DNA of 64,000 nucleotides from Anadara kagoshimensis (GCA_021292105.1 CM037870.1:24568424-24632423); one strand, 5' to 3'. Numbered from the stretch's first letter, positions 22,004 to 33,495 are shown. The notes: a model not told the origin generated them from the sequence alone. Numbers and translations: made by a program.

Positions 22004-22927
22004 GGCTAGGGTAACGACAGTTTAACATTCTGAAGATTGATTATGTCCTGAACATGGTACCCCATCGTTAGTGTGTGCTTTTTAAAATCAAATTAATGTG
22101 AAACAATACATGTCATCATCATCTGTGAGGTGCATGGTACATCATTGTGCTAACATAACAACTTACTTACTAGTATTATAAGTACTTTGACGAGATTTGG
22201 TTCTTGTTCACACCTATCACTAGATCGTTACAGAATCCATGCATAGTCACTGACTAATCTGTGATGATCCATGCAACAATGTTTTAATTTGAAGCTGTTG
22301 ATAGTGTTTGCAATAACGGTATAAATTAGTTAGCTGTTCCAGTTGTCCTCTGTTCTTTGTCCAAATAAATTAAGGTTTTATTAACTAAATGTTTGTATTT
22401 ACCTATACTAGACACCATTGTAAGTCCACTATGACATGTTGAGGTGAGGTGCATTTTTATTAAACATTGTCTTGTGTATTTGTTTCCCAGATGTTAACAC
22501 TTCGTAACACATTAGTTCAAACTTAGATGCATGGGTTTTACATTATTTTCAGTCTGTTTTTTGAAAATGATAACAGAACCGGTGTTTACTGTGACTGTAT
22601 TTAGACTGAATGATTGAAGATCCTTTTGCTGAATATGTTTTGAATTTGTTCAGACGAATTAAGCCTAGCGTGTCTTTTGCAAATCTTTTGTTATAAGACT
22701 AACCGAACCTCTATTGTTTATGAAAGACTTTATTGCATATCCCATAAGGTTCGTATTGTCTTGGTAGAAATATCATCGCCAGTGGTGCCCCCTCCCGAAA
22801 TCAATAAGTTTTGAGACTAAACCCACTGAAATCGGATGTAATTTAAAAGTGTCCCCAAACGAACCCTAACGTAGCGCTTTTAGCCCCAACCATTTGTATG
22901 ATCAAAATATGAAAACAGCCAATTAAA
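22004..22927. other. Non-coding, nothing recognised
   Basis: No convincing frame or repeat. Confidence 0.4.
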
Positions 22928-23010
22928 CATTTACTGCATCAAAATATTGTTCTTGTAAAGTTTCATAAAGATCTGTTAAATAGTTTTCGAGAAAAATGGC
23001 CGACAAAAGC
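22928..23010 (-). repeat. Dispersed repeat, inverted partner of 9950-10035
   Basis: Reverse complement shares 'ctcgaaaactatttaacaga' and adjoining bases with 9.97 kb. The 74-residue minus-strand open frame is not a recognised protein. Confidence 0.6.
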
Positions 23011-23375
23011 TGAAGAAATGGAATAAATACTATACGTCTCTTTGCACTTAGTTTGTGGAATAGTATTAGGCATTTGTCATTTACAGCAGTTTGTTTCTGT
23101 TGTTTTTTCTTCGTTCTTAATAATTGCCATGTCCTGTCAAAAGACATTGTATTAATTAAAGGACAAGGTTAAAAATCTCATTAGAACAAATAATAAATGC
23201 ATAAAAGAAGCAAACTCTGCATACATTTAACATTTTAATTACTTTCAGACTGTCTGCATTTTGACATCTACTTTGACGTTATTTACTATTTCAAAATTTT
23301 GGTATTGATGTGACGTATTTCATCTGTATTTCAAGAAGTAGTAATCTGCACATCAGGACCCAGAAAAATCCCCAG

Positions 23376-23633
23376 GCCTCGGTTTCACAATCATTCCTTA
23401 GCTAAGATTTTCCTTATCTTAAATTTAGCAAATTTTGGTAATCTCTTCTTGGAACTACTAATGAATATTTTTGTTAAAACTAAAAGCAAATGTTTTAATC
23501 TTGAAGTGATCTTAAAAATAACACCTTAAATTCTTGAATATCTTGAAAATGAACAAAATTAAGAAGATTTTAAATTTTGCAAGGTTTAAGTTAAGGAAAA
23601 TCGTAGCTAAGGCATGATTGTAAATCGGGACCA
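23376..23633. mobile_element. Family E MITE, copy 1
   Basis: The ends are inverted repeats: TTTCACAATCATTCCTTA with 'gctaagattttcctta' on the left, and the reverse 'taaggaaaatcgtagctaag' with 'gcatgattgtaaatc' on the right. About 258 bp; the same structure recurs at 36966, 40591 and 45398. No coding capacity. Confidence 0.8.
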
Positions 23634-23994
23634 GGTGTCCTATGTTTGATAAGTTTAAACGACAGATTAGCCAACCCTCTTGTATTCTATCAAATACTGT
23701 ACGAACGTTTTGCTGAAAAGGCTAAATAGTGTATATGAATCCATCAAACTGCATGAAACACGTTATTTACAAATGTCGATTTTTCATGTCAAAGAAATTT
23801 GTCATGTTTTTAAATATTTGTTTATCATCGATTAAACTAATCAAGCTTTGAGTAACCGAACCCAGGGTTTTACAAACAACAATCACTGTCAATACCACAC
23901 GTGTATTAACTTCTTGAAACCAGAGAAATCACAGAATTGCAGGGTCAGCTTGAAATCCAAAATATACATGTTTGCAAAACTAACAATAGATAGA

Positions 23995-24092
23995 AGTGTG
24001 GTACTTTTGAATTTTTATAAAAATAATACATTCAAATGTAGCACATATCTGCTTGGTTATTTTATATAAAAAAAATCAAAAGTAGCACATGA
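23995..24092. repeat. Compound hairpin of the stem-variable family
   Basis: 'tgtggtacttttga' can pair with 'tcaaatgtagcaca' (imperfect) or with the second arm 'tcaaaagtagcaca' (24076-24089, one mismatch). The loop carries AAATAATACATTC as in the other members. Confidence 0.6.
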
Positions 24093-24254
24093 CAGAAGCA
24101 TGTCAACCAAACAACCTTAATTGGTACACATTAACGAAACTGTGCCTTAAAAGATTGTTAGACTTTCGTAGCATCATGGGCATTGCTTTACAACAAATAC
24201 TGTGTTGTAACAAACACAACATGTTTGGAAATAGCAAAGTTACGAAATGATGTT

Positions 24255-24452
24255 TACGACCCAGTCAAGATTCTTTTCACTTAATTGGGAAAGTATCTTC
24301 CGAGTTGGTGAAGGAAACTGGGCACTCGGAGAAAAACCAACGAACTAACAAAGTTGGTTGCATTAGGACGTAGCTGGGTGGGGTTTCAACATAGGTTGTG
24401 AGAGGCGATCTAACCAGTAAGAACACTTTAGACCATTGGGTCACATATATTC
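24255..24452 (-). mobile_element. SINE, minus strand
   Basis: On the minus strand: a head with 'acccaatggtctaaag', a body with 'gtgcccagtttccttcacca', and a tail 'aagtgaaaagaatcttgact'. Same order as 16276-16515. The head boxes are eroded, so it is probably old. Confidence 0.65.
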
Positions 24453-26051
24453 CCACAGAACAACAAGAGGCAAAATTTGTCATTTATACTTATTGCTTTG
24501 AAAAATAACAGTAAGAATAGTGTCAAGATTGATACATTTCACCAGTGCATATAAATTCTACTAAATGTTGACATCCGGATTGGTCATTTTAATTACTGGA
24601 GATCCACCAACCTTGTAATGCAACTGTGTGTGCAATGTACATCCTGGACTTCATTTTGCCGAGGCTGGACTTCATTAAGAGTTGTGACAATACATGCGCA
24701 AAGTGCCAACGTAAAGATATGAACTTTTATGTATAAAATATATTGGATTGACACAGTTTTTGGTGATTTGAATGAAAATAAAATAAACAATTTTTGTCTA
24801 AAGCTAGAAAAAGCAATAACCGTCATGTCCCATCGCATTTTTCGACCGTTAAGGCGAAAGAGAATGAATGACCTTTCCATAGGTCAGCTAATATAATGGT
24901 GTGTAGCAGCCCTCTTACTGGTCAGATTTTATTTAATATTTTAAATATTCTGGTCACCCTTACTAACGTATTTTTAGTGTTTTTGCTTTGGATTATAAAT
25001 AGGATTTCCTTGCAAAGAAGATTCCCTTTTTATTGTAAATAAAAATACATACTTAAAAAAATCGGGTCATTATTAATATCCCGACAAGTGTCCCCAAAAT
25101 ACATGTACTTATTTATTATGTATACAAAAAACTCTGAATAGAATCATCCTACTGTGTCATATATCCCTAACTAGCGGAAAGTATTAAAAACTTCTTAAAA
25201 CAGATTAACACGTGACAGAACATGTGCTCTTCGAATTTATACATTTATAATTCAACAAATATATATTTTGTAAGTTTAGAAAAAGATTACCAGGTTTCAA
25301 AAAACAGGAATTGCTTATATTTAAATAATTTCACAACCTCCGTAATTTTTAGTGAGTCATAAATTTTTTGTTAGGCAGGTCACTCGGCTTGTTTACTTAT
25401 CAAGTATGTCGCAATGTAAAGAATCTCCGACCGCTTAACGTCAGTGCATGTGTCAACACCCTGTAGTACCTATATCATGTATATTTGTTCCTCATAATTT
25501 ATCCCCACATATACCAGACTTATGTTGTTGTCATAAACGCCGAATTAACCAACAAATCAGGATAAAAAAGAAGAAAAAATATATTTACGAAATTATCCAG
25601 TGTCTTGAAAAATGTAAGTAAATTTTTTTTTATAAAATTTAAGACGGTTAAGAATTGAGAAAATCGTTTGAAAATCGGTTTTAGTTGATGTTTAAAGAGG
25701 GAGGTCAGGAGAATATTCAGATTTATCTTATGTATTTTTAGAAAGTAAATAAGTTTATATATTGCTACTACACGTGATTTGTTATACATGTGTTTTCGGC
25801 TATATTTGGTATGGTTGAGAGACGCGACTAGACAGGGAGGGTACGATGCGGGGGTGTTTGGATGATCGTCATCGTTATCAAATTTTAAATCAATTTTAAA
25901 AAGGTGTGTGTGGGTTTAGAGTACTTTAATTATTTTTTTGTTAATAGATTTTTTTTAATTTTAAAATGAAATTTTATTATTATTTTGTATTGAATAAATC
26001 GAGAGATGGATACTTGATGTGTCATGTAAGACATGTTAACGAGTAGTGGTT
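24453..26051. other. Non-coding; AAT|GTAAGT donor-like site at 25614
   Basis: No recognised exon. At 25612-25619 the sequence AT|GTAAGT could split a start codon whose G would be the first base of the innexin exon at 30674; the upstream context offers no further support. Confidence 0.3.
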
Positions 26052-26212
26052 TTAACCCCCCCTTCCGCCGGTCAGTTCTTGGATGGTGGAGGAAACCGGA
26101 GTGCCCTGAAAAACACCGGGCGGCCTTCGACACTTTCTTACGTTAGAATCTGCCTGAGTGGGAAACAAACTTAAGTAGTGAGAGGTACTTTGAACCACTC
26201 GGCCACCGAATC
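26052..26212 (-). mobile_element. SINE, minus strand, head and body
   Basis: Minus strand reads 'ggtggccgagtggttcaaag' (A box TGGCCGAGTGG) and then 'gggcactccggtttcctcca' with 'ccatccaagaactgacc'. The 3' tail domain is missing. A C-rich stretch follows at 26057-26063. Confidence 0.75.
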
Positions 26213-26949
26213 TTCTCTGTTTAGACTGCAAGTATAGTCATACGATGGGAACTGTTACGATTTTATGACCAGATAGATGATGACTCGACATTTTCTTTAG
26301 ATACAGCTAGTTTTTCCGGAACTAAATACAGTGTTTAACTTTATGGAATTTGAAATCTTGATAATTTGTGTTGTCCTGTCCTCATTTTACCTCGTGTCGA
26401 TGTGCACTAGTGATCGTGGAAAAAGCATTGATCATGATTAGGCAGACACTATATTTTTAAAGGTTTCACATCTTTTGTGATACCGTTCTGATAACAACTG
26501 GACGATAAAACGTCGTCATTGCTTTTTATTTATTTATTGATTTATTTATTAGTATCACTTATTACAAATTCGAAAAACACCCATCAGACAGTTTTACTGA
26601 GAAATAAACCGGAAGTAAGATCAGATGCTTCGATAATAGACCAATGAAGTTAATATCCATAATCCGGACTGGTCATTGGCCAACAAGTCACATGTAGACG
26701 TAAAACTCCTGCAATCATCATCACTTCCCAATTTTTCCTGTGTAAAAGAGGATATCATATGTCTGTTGATTTTTTTATGCTTTTATTTTGAACAAAAACT
26801 TTCTGGAAAATCATATAAGATCTAATCAATACATGCAAACGACAGGTGACTTGCTAAATTAAAATAAATCAAAAATATGCAGAACAGACTTGTCGAAATG
26901 TAATTTTTTGCTAACGGAAAGGAAGGAGGGGGGTGGGGCTAGAATGTTG
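26213..26949. other. Non-coding, nothing recognised
   Basis: No exon, no family member identified. Confidence 0.4.
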
Positions 26950-27052
26950 GGTGACGAGAGAAAGATAACGGCTATCAAAGAGCCGAGACGGGCTGTAGAT
27001 TCGGTACTTATTCATTTACTTAGTGTTAAACTTTAGACAGGTCTGTACTGTA
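26950..27052. mobile_element. Family A MITE, right half
   Basis: Ends 'gtgttaaactttagacaggt' then 'ctgtactgta', the right TIR of family A, preceded by the family-typical 'agccgag'. No left TIR found. Confidence 0.65.
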
Positions 27053-27525
27053 TCAAAATATATACTTTATATTTGAATCCGTAACAATATGTATATATTA
27101 GAATAAACCTTAAATAAGTAGTTTCGAATTTAATAGCGAAAGGCCATCGAACTTTAAAAAAATAAATGTTTTTGTTTTGTTTCTTAAAGGTTGTTGATCC
27201 CTCTACAAATGCCCTTTTGGCTGATCTCCTTTATAAAGACAATCAAATACAATATAAAATACATGTATCAGTTAAAAAGGAATTTTACTATTATTATCTT
27301 GGAGATAACAACTTCCACAAATGGCTTATTTAATTGCCATGGGATGTGGTATCGGAATTTTATCCATAGATACTCACACCGAGTCCTTCCGTTATTCAGT
27401 GTCTCTATTAAGAAAAATATGATGGTCTTCGACCAAGCACCTTTTTGGCCCTCTTGTCTTTTTTGTAACTATAATCTTTGTATTTTCCAGAATAATTTTA
27501 TAATGACTTTGGACTGTTGAGTGGA

Positions 27526-27752
27526 AGGAAGTTGAGCATTGGTGTTTTACCCCCCCCCCCCCCCCGCTCAAAATTCCCTTGTCCGTATTGTAACTATATT
27601 ATTTGTCTCAGTTTTCACGCATCAATTGCATATATTGGCTTTGAAATAAGAAGTATAGTAGAGTCGAGTAATGGTGTTCTACACACCCCAGTCAAGATTC
27701 ACTCACTTATATCGAGCCATTCAGTTCTTAAATTGTGGAGGAAGCAAGAGTT
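27526..27752 (-). mobile_element. Two SINE-tail fragments, minus strand, one with C16 run
   Basis: 'attggtgttttac', C16 (27550-27565) and 'gctcaaaattc' looks like one eroded tail. 'aatggtgttctacacacccc' with 'agtcaagattcactcactta' (27668-27705) is a second, better copy, continuing into 'attgtggaggaag' at about 27735. Confidence 0.55.
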
Positions 27753-28003
27753 AATCGACCTTTGACAACCGAAATGACAAAGTAGTCTTTTTTGAAAGTA
27801 TTAAGGCACCTTACTTCCTAAAGTTTTATTCATTCACAATCAATGTTATTAACCTTTTAAAGCGTTTATATTTAGACATTTCTAATTTCATGGACATTTC
27901 CTGTGTTAATTCACAACTTTTATGTTAAGGAAAAGCCTTAATGTTCTTACTTACTACACTAGGCGCCTCCAGATATTTTGACATATCCATTGAATACAAT
28001 TAC

Positions 28004-28217
28004 AATACTGACCTGTCAAAAGTTTAACACTGAGCTTACAAGAAGGGACCGAAGCCCGGCTGTCATATGGCTTAGATATGGATAGCTAGAAATTGAAAAG
28101 CTGCCAAGAGACAGATATAGCAGCTGTCAAGATATAGCCAACGAGGGACCGAGCTGAGCTGCCGTTTTTGCGCTAACTCGTTGGCTTGGTGTTAAACTTT
28201 CGACAGGCCTGTACCGT
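28004..28217. mobile_element. Family A MITE, full length
   Basis: Left 'gacctgtcaaaagtttaaca', right 'gtgttaaactttcgacaggc' then 'ctgtac'. The interior has the family's 'gggaccga(a/g)' and 'gatatag' blocks. It lies between ~28-bp imperfect direct repeats (27976-28003 and 28219-28246, 24 of 28 identical). Confidence 0.82.
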
Positions 28218-28419
28218 CTTTTGACATATTCAGTGAATATAATTATGTTTAGGTTGAATGCACTATTTGCTCATAAATACCACATTAATAATTCTATATA
28301 CATAACATCATTCTTAATTGTATTTGTGTTGATTTGCTTAATTTAGTTCTAACATATGTAATTGGATTTTAAACTGTAAATAAGTATAGGCAATAAAGTT
28401 TTTATTGTTCAGAAATAGG

Positions 28420-29500
28420 TCAGTCAATGGTCCGCACTGACCACTACAACAGTGATGGTCAATTTAACTGAAACTTGAGCCTTGACAAGCTACACCAGCT
28501 TTAGAAGTCATTAACATAATTAAGGGAAATAATTGCACATTGCTAAGAATATTTGTACTTTCCATCCAAATTCCTATCTTCAATCTTCAATAAAAGCCTT
28601 AACACGATGAAGGAAATTAGTCAATTGCAAATTACTGAGGAAAGATTTCATTTGTACCCTTAGAACATTTAATCTCGACTGAAAAGGGCATAAAAATGAT
28701 GAAATCAAGCCATTTTGAACATTTCTGTGAAAAATATTTTTCAAATATTTTACATAGAATTTAATAGGTTCGGGGGTACGAAAAGGAAGTCATCCCGAAA
28801 ATTGATGGACTAAGTCATACCAGAATTGATGTGACTATCTGTAAGTTAGTTCTGTAAGTTTTAGATTGAGTTTATAAGTACCAAACGAATAGACAAATTA
28901 AGACTTCAGTACCCATATGATATGTAATAGTACTTATCCACTAGTGATAGTCCATTTAAGTGAAACTTTACATGTCCGAGTTACATCATTGAAGTCATTG
29001 ACAGATTACTGAGAACTGGGAACGGCTGTCGATATTTATTTCCTCCAATAAGAATTTTTGGTTGAAAAGCCATTTTGAACGTTTTTGTGAAAATGATTTT
29101 TCAAATATTTTACATAGAATTTAATGGTGATACATATTTTAGAAGATCTACAGAGAATTGCATTGTGTACTAATACTGTTGGTAACATAGTTTTGAAATG
29201 GGTTTCTGAGTACCAAAATAATATGCAAAACAGGTTCTCAACAATATGAAATGTGGACATAACATTGCATATTTTATCTACACTGATCACTCCAACACAA
29301 TGATGGTCAATTAAGCTGATACTTGAAATTTGACCAGTTACATCATCGAAGTCATTAACACGATTAAGGAAATAAGTTGATGGCACACTACTGAGAATTA
29401 CATGAGACTACTTGTATGGTTAAGTATTACTAGTAGTTGATTTTGGGATGAGTTTATAAGTACCAAAACTAATATGCAAAAATAAGTACTCAATGCCATT
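28420..29500. repeat. Degenerate tandem array, three to four units of ~340-430 bp
   Basis: Each unit contains 'gagtttataagtaccaaa' (about 28867, 29205 variant, 29451) and 'gatggtcaattta'/'gatagtccattta'-type blocks (28453, 28947, 29303). It also carries 'agaagtcattaacataatta'-type blocks and, in two units, 'ccattttgaac ... ttacatagaattta'. Divergence is high. The array lies about 1.2-2.2 kb upstream of the innexin exon. Confidence 0.65.
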
Positions 29501-29880
29501 TAAAGTACATTTATCATTTTATATTTACATTTTAAATGCGATATCACCTTTTGCACTTGTGATATATACGTTTTTAGAACATTGTGGGAACTTAAATAAA
29601 TTAAATGAAAAATATCATGCTGAAGTTGGTTCACATATGTTATAATGTGTACATATATTACATAATCCCTTATTTATATAATCCCTTTTATTTGAACTAG
29701 CGTTTATTACGATAAGCAATTGACGTTGTTGAATAGAATTGTAGTTTATCCAGTGACATATAATCTGTACTATTTGTCAACTGAAATTTGGAAATATATG
29801 TAGTCATATTCAAAGCCATCATATACATGTACTAGTATTTTAATATCCACATATGAATATGCAAGAATTTCAAGTGACCT

Positions 29881-30086
29881 TGTAGCAACTCTAATGAAGT
29901 CCGACGCCTAATGAAGATCGGACTTCAAGGATTAACAATTTCGGCGTCTAATGAGGTCAAAAGATTGAGGTCTCAAGACGAGAAGTCAAACACAGTTGTT
30001 CAATTTTGAGAATTATTTTATTTTGTAATACCAAAAGACTTCCTGTCTGGAGCATCAATCTTTTGGCTTCATTAGGCGTTGTTACA
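29881..30086. mobile_element. Family F MITE, 206 bp
   Basis: The ends are inverted: 'tgtagcaactctaatgaag' and 'cttcattaggcgttgttaca'. Internal 'aatgaag' and 'cggacttca' blocks recur. Related short copies are at 42035-42076 and 62922-62992. Confidence 0.72.
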
Positions 30087-30168
30087 CGACCTTAGACTAA
30101 GCACATATGGTTCTTTTGACACATTGGCTTCATCACCACTGGTTAATTGTCCTTATACAGACATACAA

Positions 30169-30370
30169 CACAGACCTGTCTAAAGTTTAACATTGACACA
30201 ACGAAAATAAGTTGAAGCTCGGCTGCCAAGTGTCCTCTGAGATATGGATAACTTGTGGCCGAAAGCTATCTGAAGATTGAAAGCAGCTGCGAAAATATAG
30301 CTCCCGAGGGGCCGAGATGAGCTACCGATTTTAGCTTACTGTTAAACTTTGGACACGTCTGTACTGTACT
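30169..30370. mobile_element. Family A MITE, full length
   Basis: Left 'cagacctgtctaaagtttaa', right 'actgttaaactttggacacg' then 'tctgtactgta'. The interior has 'gaagctcggctgcc' and 'gatatggataac'. About 300 bp upstream of the innexin exon. Confidence 0.8.
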
Positions 30371-30654
30371 AAACAATTCACATTGTAAGACTGTTTTGTG
30401 CCAGATCTTTTACAAGCCTTGCACGATTTTCGACCCTCTATACTGTTACACTGTTATATCATATTATGATGCTGTTATTCTTCAGTAGTTCTTAGATGAT
30501 CAACGTGAATTCTGAATCAGAATTGCAACAAGAGCTCCGATTTTTCCAATCCGAATGAATCAAGGTCTCATAAAACATACCCCCTTGTAGCTCAAAACTT
30601 AAAATGTTATCGATACTGTTAACATTGGACGATTATATTCACCTTGTTTAATGC

Positions 30655-30673
30655 GATTTTTGTTCTGTTTCAG
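30655..30673 (+). promoter_or_regulatory. 3' splice acceptor of the innexin exon
   Basis: A T-rich tract (gatttttgttctgtttcag) ends in CAG at 30671-30673. Innexin similarity starts right after it, whereas the residues encoded upstream (MRFLFCF) come from the pyrimidine tract itself, so the in-frame ATG at 30651 is unlikely to be the start. Confidence 0.75.
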
Positions 30674-31643
30674 GGTGGACGGTATTTTGGATTTCGTCCC
30701 ATCAGTTTCGAAGTTACAGAAAAGCACAGGTGATGACTGGATAGATCGACTGAACCATTTATATACAGTTATTTTATTGATCATTTTCGCTATTGTGGTC
30801 AGTACTGGTCAATTTGTGGGTGACCCTATACACTGTTGGTGTCCAGCGGAATTTACGGACGCATTTGAAGCATACACTGAAAGTTATTGCTGGATTTCTA
30901 ACACGTATTATATTCCGTTATCAGACTCCATACCAATAGATATTAAAACCAGACAAGAAAGGGAGCTAACCTATTACCAATGGGTACCTTTAATTCTGCT
31001 TTTTCAAGCCTTCTTGTTCAAAGTCCCAAACATGGTTTGGAAACTTTTTCAAGGCGGTTCCGGAATAAATGTGAACAAAGTGGTCCACCTATCGGAGGAA
31101 ACTATGCTGGAATCACCTGACGACAGGCAGGAAACTATTGATAATTTAGCAAGATACATGGATAAATGGTTTCATACAAACCAACAATACAAACACAACA
31201 TTGTTGTCAGGGTGACAAATAATGTCAGCAAAGTCTGCTGTTTCGTGTGCAATAAAAGGGCTGGTACATATCTTGTGGGTCTATTTATGACCTCAAAATT
31301 ATTGTATTTGGTCAACGCCATTGGTCAGTTTTTCATGTTGAATGCATTCTTGTCAAACGACTATGGTCTGTTCGGTTTCGAGGTTTTACAGAGTTTGGCA
31401 GAGAACAAACCTATGAGGGAATCCCCAAAATTCCCCAGGATCACACTTTGTGATTTTGAAATTAGACAGTTACAGAATATTCAGCGATGGACTGTGCAGT
31501 GTGTTTTACCAGTGAACTTGTTCAACGAGAAAATCTTCATATTCATTTGGTTTTGGTTGGTCTTTGTAGCGGCCCTGACCTTCTTCTCGCTGGTCAAATG
31601 GATGTTTTACTATATTTTCCAAAACAATAATCCGATTCGTTAA
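30674..31643 (+). CDS. Innexin gap-junction/hemichannel subunit, main exon (5' exon elsewhere, frame break at 3' end)
   Basis: Innexins form invertebrate gap junctions and hemichannels in the plasma membrane. Numbering from the in-frame ATG at 30651: an N-terminal segment with GDDWIDRLN (27-35), TM1 about 37-57, and loop 1 with HCWCPAEFTD and cysteines C62 and C80. TM2 carries the family signature YYQWV (108-112), TM3 is about 207-232, loop 2 has C267 (TLCDFE) and C284 (VQCVLPVNLFNEK), and TM4 is about 294-320. Two or more cysteines in each extracellular loop fit the family. The frame ends at TAA 31641-31643 just after TM4, but the conserved cytoplasmic domain continues in another frame (next entry). 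Total length with that part would be about 400 residues, normal for the family. The paralogue cannot be named. Confidence 0.93.
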
Positions 31644-31908
31644 AAAATATTTGAAAGTCAATAACGAACTACATACCGGATTTGACAAGAAACTGTGTGC
31701 AAGGTTTGCGCAGGAATATTTGCGTAGTGATGGAATTTTTGTTTTGTTTATCGTTGCTAAGAACGCTTCAGAAATGGTTGTTACGGATCTTATAAAGGCT
31801 TTATGGCTAATATATAAGGAAAAACATAAACCATCAAATATGTTAAACAATATTGAAGACCTTGAACCAAAACTTAATGACGAAAAAGAGCCATTGCATG
31901 AATCATGA
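31618..31908 (+). CDS. Innexin C-terminal cytoplasmic domain, shifted frame
   Basis: Frame +1 relative to the main exon reads IIRFVKKYLKVNN, then FDKKLCARFAQEYLRSDGIF, then VLFIVAKNAS and VVTDLIKALWLIYKEK, ending in an acidic tail and TGA at 31906-31908. The block from KKYL to LIYKEK is the strongly conserved innexin cytoplasmic domain. Similarity in this frame starts at about 31621, within a few codons of TM4, and no splice sites could fit in the gap. A single-base change near 31612-31640 (one extra base, or two missing) separates the halves. It is either a recent inactivating mutation or an assembly error. Confidence 0.85.
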   Translation, partial: SKTIIRFVKKYLKVNNELHTGFDKKLCARFAQEYLRSDGIFVLFIVAKNASEMVVTDLIKALWLIYKEKHKPSNMLNNIEDLEPKLNDEKEPLHES

Positions 31909-32588
31909 TCAGTGGTGACGTCATACGACTTGTTATAAGACAGAACAGTGATAATGACGTGACAGGCTCCGCGAAGGAGGAACGTTGAATATTTAATATG
32001 TAAAAATATGAAGTGAAAACCCAAGTTTTGTATACTTGAGAACTTTATAAAGAAATATTGACGTTCTTCCAAATTAGGTCTGGTTTGATAAGATAGAGGC
32101 TGATAAAAGTTTAAATCCTGTTTGCATAGAACTTAGTAAGTAATTTAGGTAAGTGGACAGAGAAAATATATTGAATATTTTTTCAAACATCAGTTTATTA
32201 TAAGATAACAGAAGAATAGGGAAAACATGTCTTTCAGAGAGGGTTGTCTTCCACGGTTGTGCAAATATAAAACAAGCCACAAGTTATTTTTGAAACAAAA
32301 ATATTTTGCAATCATGTTATACTATTTGTTTATATTTTTGCATATTTTGTTTATATATAGTTTTTACAAGCCAGTACGCAAAATGAAATATTTTATCATA
32401 CACTGTCGTGTTATACATATAGTAATTGACTTACGCGGAGGAGAGCCCTGTAGTAGATTTTTATATTTTTTTATGGCGGATACACCCATATTACGACTTT
32501 TAATATATATATTATGTATGTATGTACATGCTGAAGGATAGAGGGCATTACGAATAGTGTGACGTATTAAAGGTTAGAGGTTAAACAC
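31909..32588. other. Innexin 3' flank, no clear poly(A) signal
   Basis: No AATAAA within 700 bp; ATTAAA at 32609-32614 is a possible weak signal. Open frames at 32074-32541 match nothing. The 188-residue minus-strand frame over 31506-32072 is a shadow of the innexin and its flank. Confidence 0.4.
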
Positions 32589-32940
32589 ATGAAATACAGT
32601 TGCTACCTATTAAAGAAAAACACCAATTTGTTCTAAAAACCATTATTTTGCCTATGTAGTTAAGCACTTGTTGACGACATAAGTGAAACTGTAATTAAGG
32701 TCACGAGGAACATTTCAACTTTAAATATCAGCAAAAATTTACATGTAGTTGCTTTCTATTATAAAACACCAACATATTCTGGAAAAAAAACTTATTTAGA
32801 GATTAAGCACACGAAGTACATTTGATATCTTATAAAAAGCACCAACATATTCTAAAAAGCACTATTTCGGCTATACCAAAGCACTTGTTGCAATATGTAC
32901 ATGGAAATGCAATTACATGTAAAGTCACCCAGTAATACTT
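32589..32940. repeat. Degenerate tandem repeat, three units
   Basis: A unit containing 'caccaacatattct' plus 'aaaa', then 'tta(a)gcac', is seen at about 32599, 32748 and 32820 (units of ~75-150 bp). Confidence 0.6.
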
Positions 32941-33017
32941 GTATTTGTACAAATATAGAGTTATCAGCTCTTGGTATTCACTGCAAAAGTGAACGTTTCT
33001 ACCACTTCTCTATAACT

Positions 33018-33082
33018 GGTAACATATCGATATAAGTGAAGTATTCTTGACTTGGACGTAAAACTTCATTCAATCGATCAAT
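33018..33082 (+). mobile_element. SINE 3'-tail fragment
   Basis: 'atcgatataagtgaagtatt' followed by 'cttgacttggacgtaaaact' matches the shared SINE tail. Confidence 0.6.
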
Positions 33083-33175
33083 TTTGGTATTCATTCATTC
33101 TGGTAAAATTTAGCTATTGTTATAAAAGCACATACTTATAAATTTGAATGATTTGAAGTTATGTTGTCATATAAG

Positions 33176-33234
33176 TGTCATATACCATTTTTTGAATTTA
33201 ATCATAAAATACATTCGAAAAATGGTATATGACA
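33176..33234. repeat. Hairpin, 17-bp perfect stem
   Basis: 'tgtcatataccattttt' (33176-33192) pairs perfectly with 33218-33234. The loop includes 'aatcataaaatacattc', the same as at 44.28 kb. Confidence 0.88.
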
Positions 33235-33339
33235 TAAGTATTTCAGTCTCGCATTTCAAAATTGTGTTACTATTTCACTATTGATTTATTTTGCTTATAG
33301 AAATTTAAAAAAAAAACCTGGCTATTACTAAGTATTTTT

Positions 33340-33495
33340 ATCATAAGAAATGGTTCTGAAAATGAGCTTGGTAGTATGTGCCACAAACATTGATCATCTT
33401 TGATTTGATTGAAGGTATTCATCTAGTCAGTTATGATGAAATCTTCAACATAACACAAATTGTCCTTCACAACTGACCAGACACCGTTGATAAGT
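33340..33495 (+). repeat. Dispersed repeat pieces
   Basis: 'ggttctgaaaatgagc' matches 9.25 kb. 'ttcatctagtcagt' with 'atgaaatcttcaa' and 'cacaaattgtccttc' matches 63.64-63.70 kb and, inverted, 48.12-48.15 kb. Confidence 0.5.

Noticed and set aside
30651-30673. ATG at 30651 as the innexin start
   Set aside because: It lies in the pyrimidine tract of a good splice acceptor, and innexin similarity begins only after the CAG.
31506-32072. 188-residue minus-strand open frame
   Set aside because: It lies opposite the innexin C-terminus; that + strand sequence has clear family similarity, while the minus frame resembles nothing.
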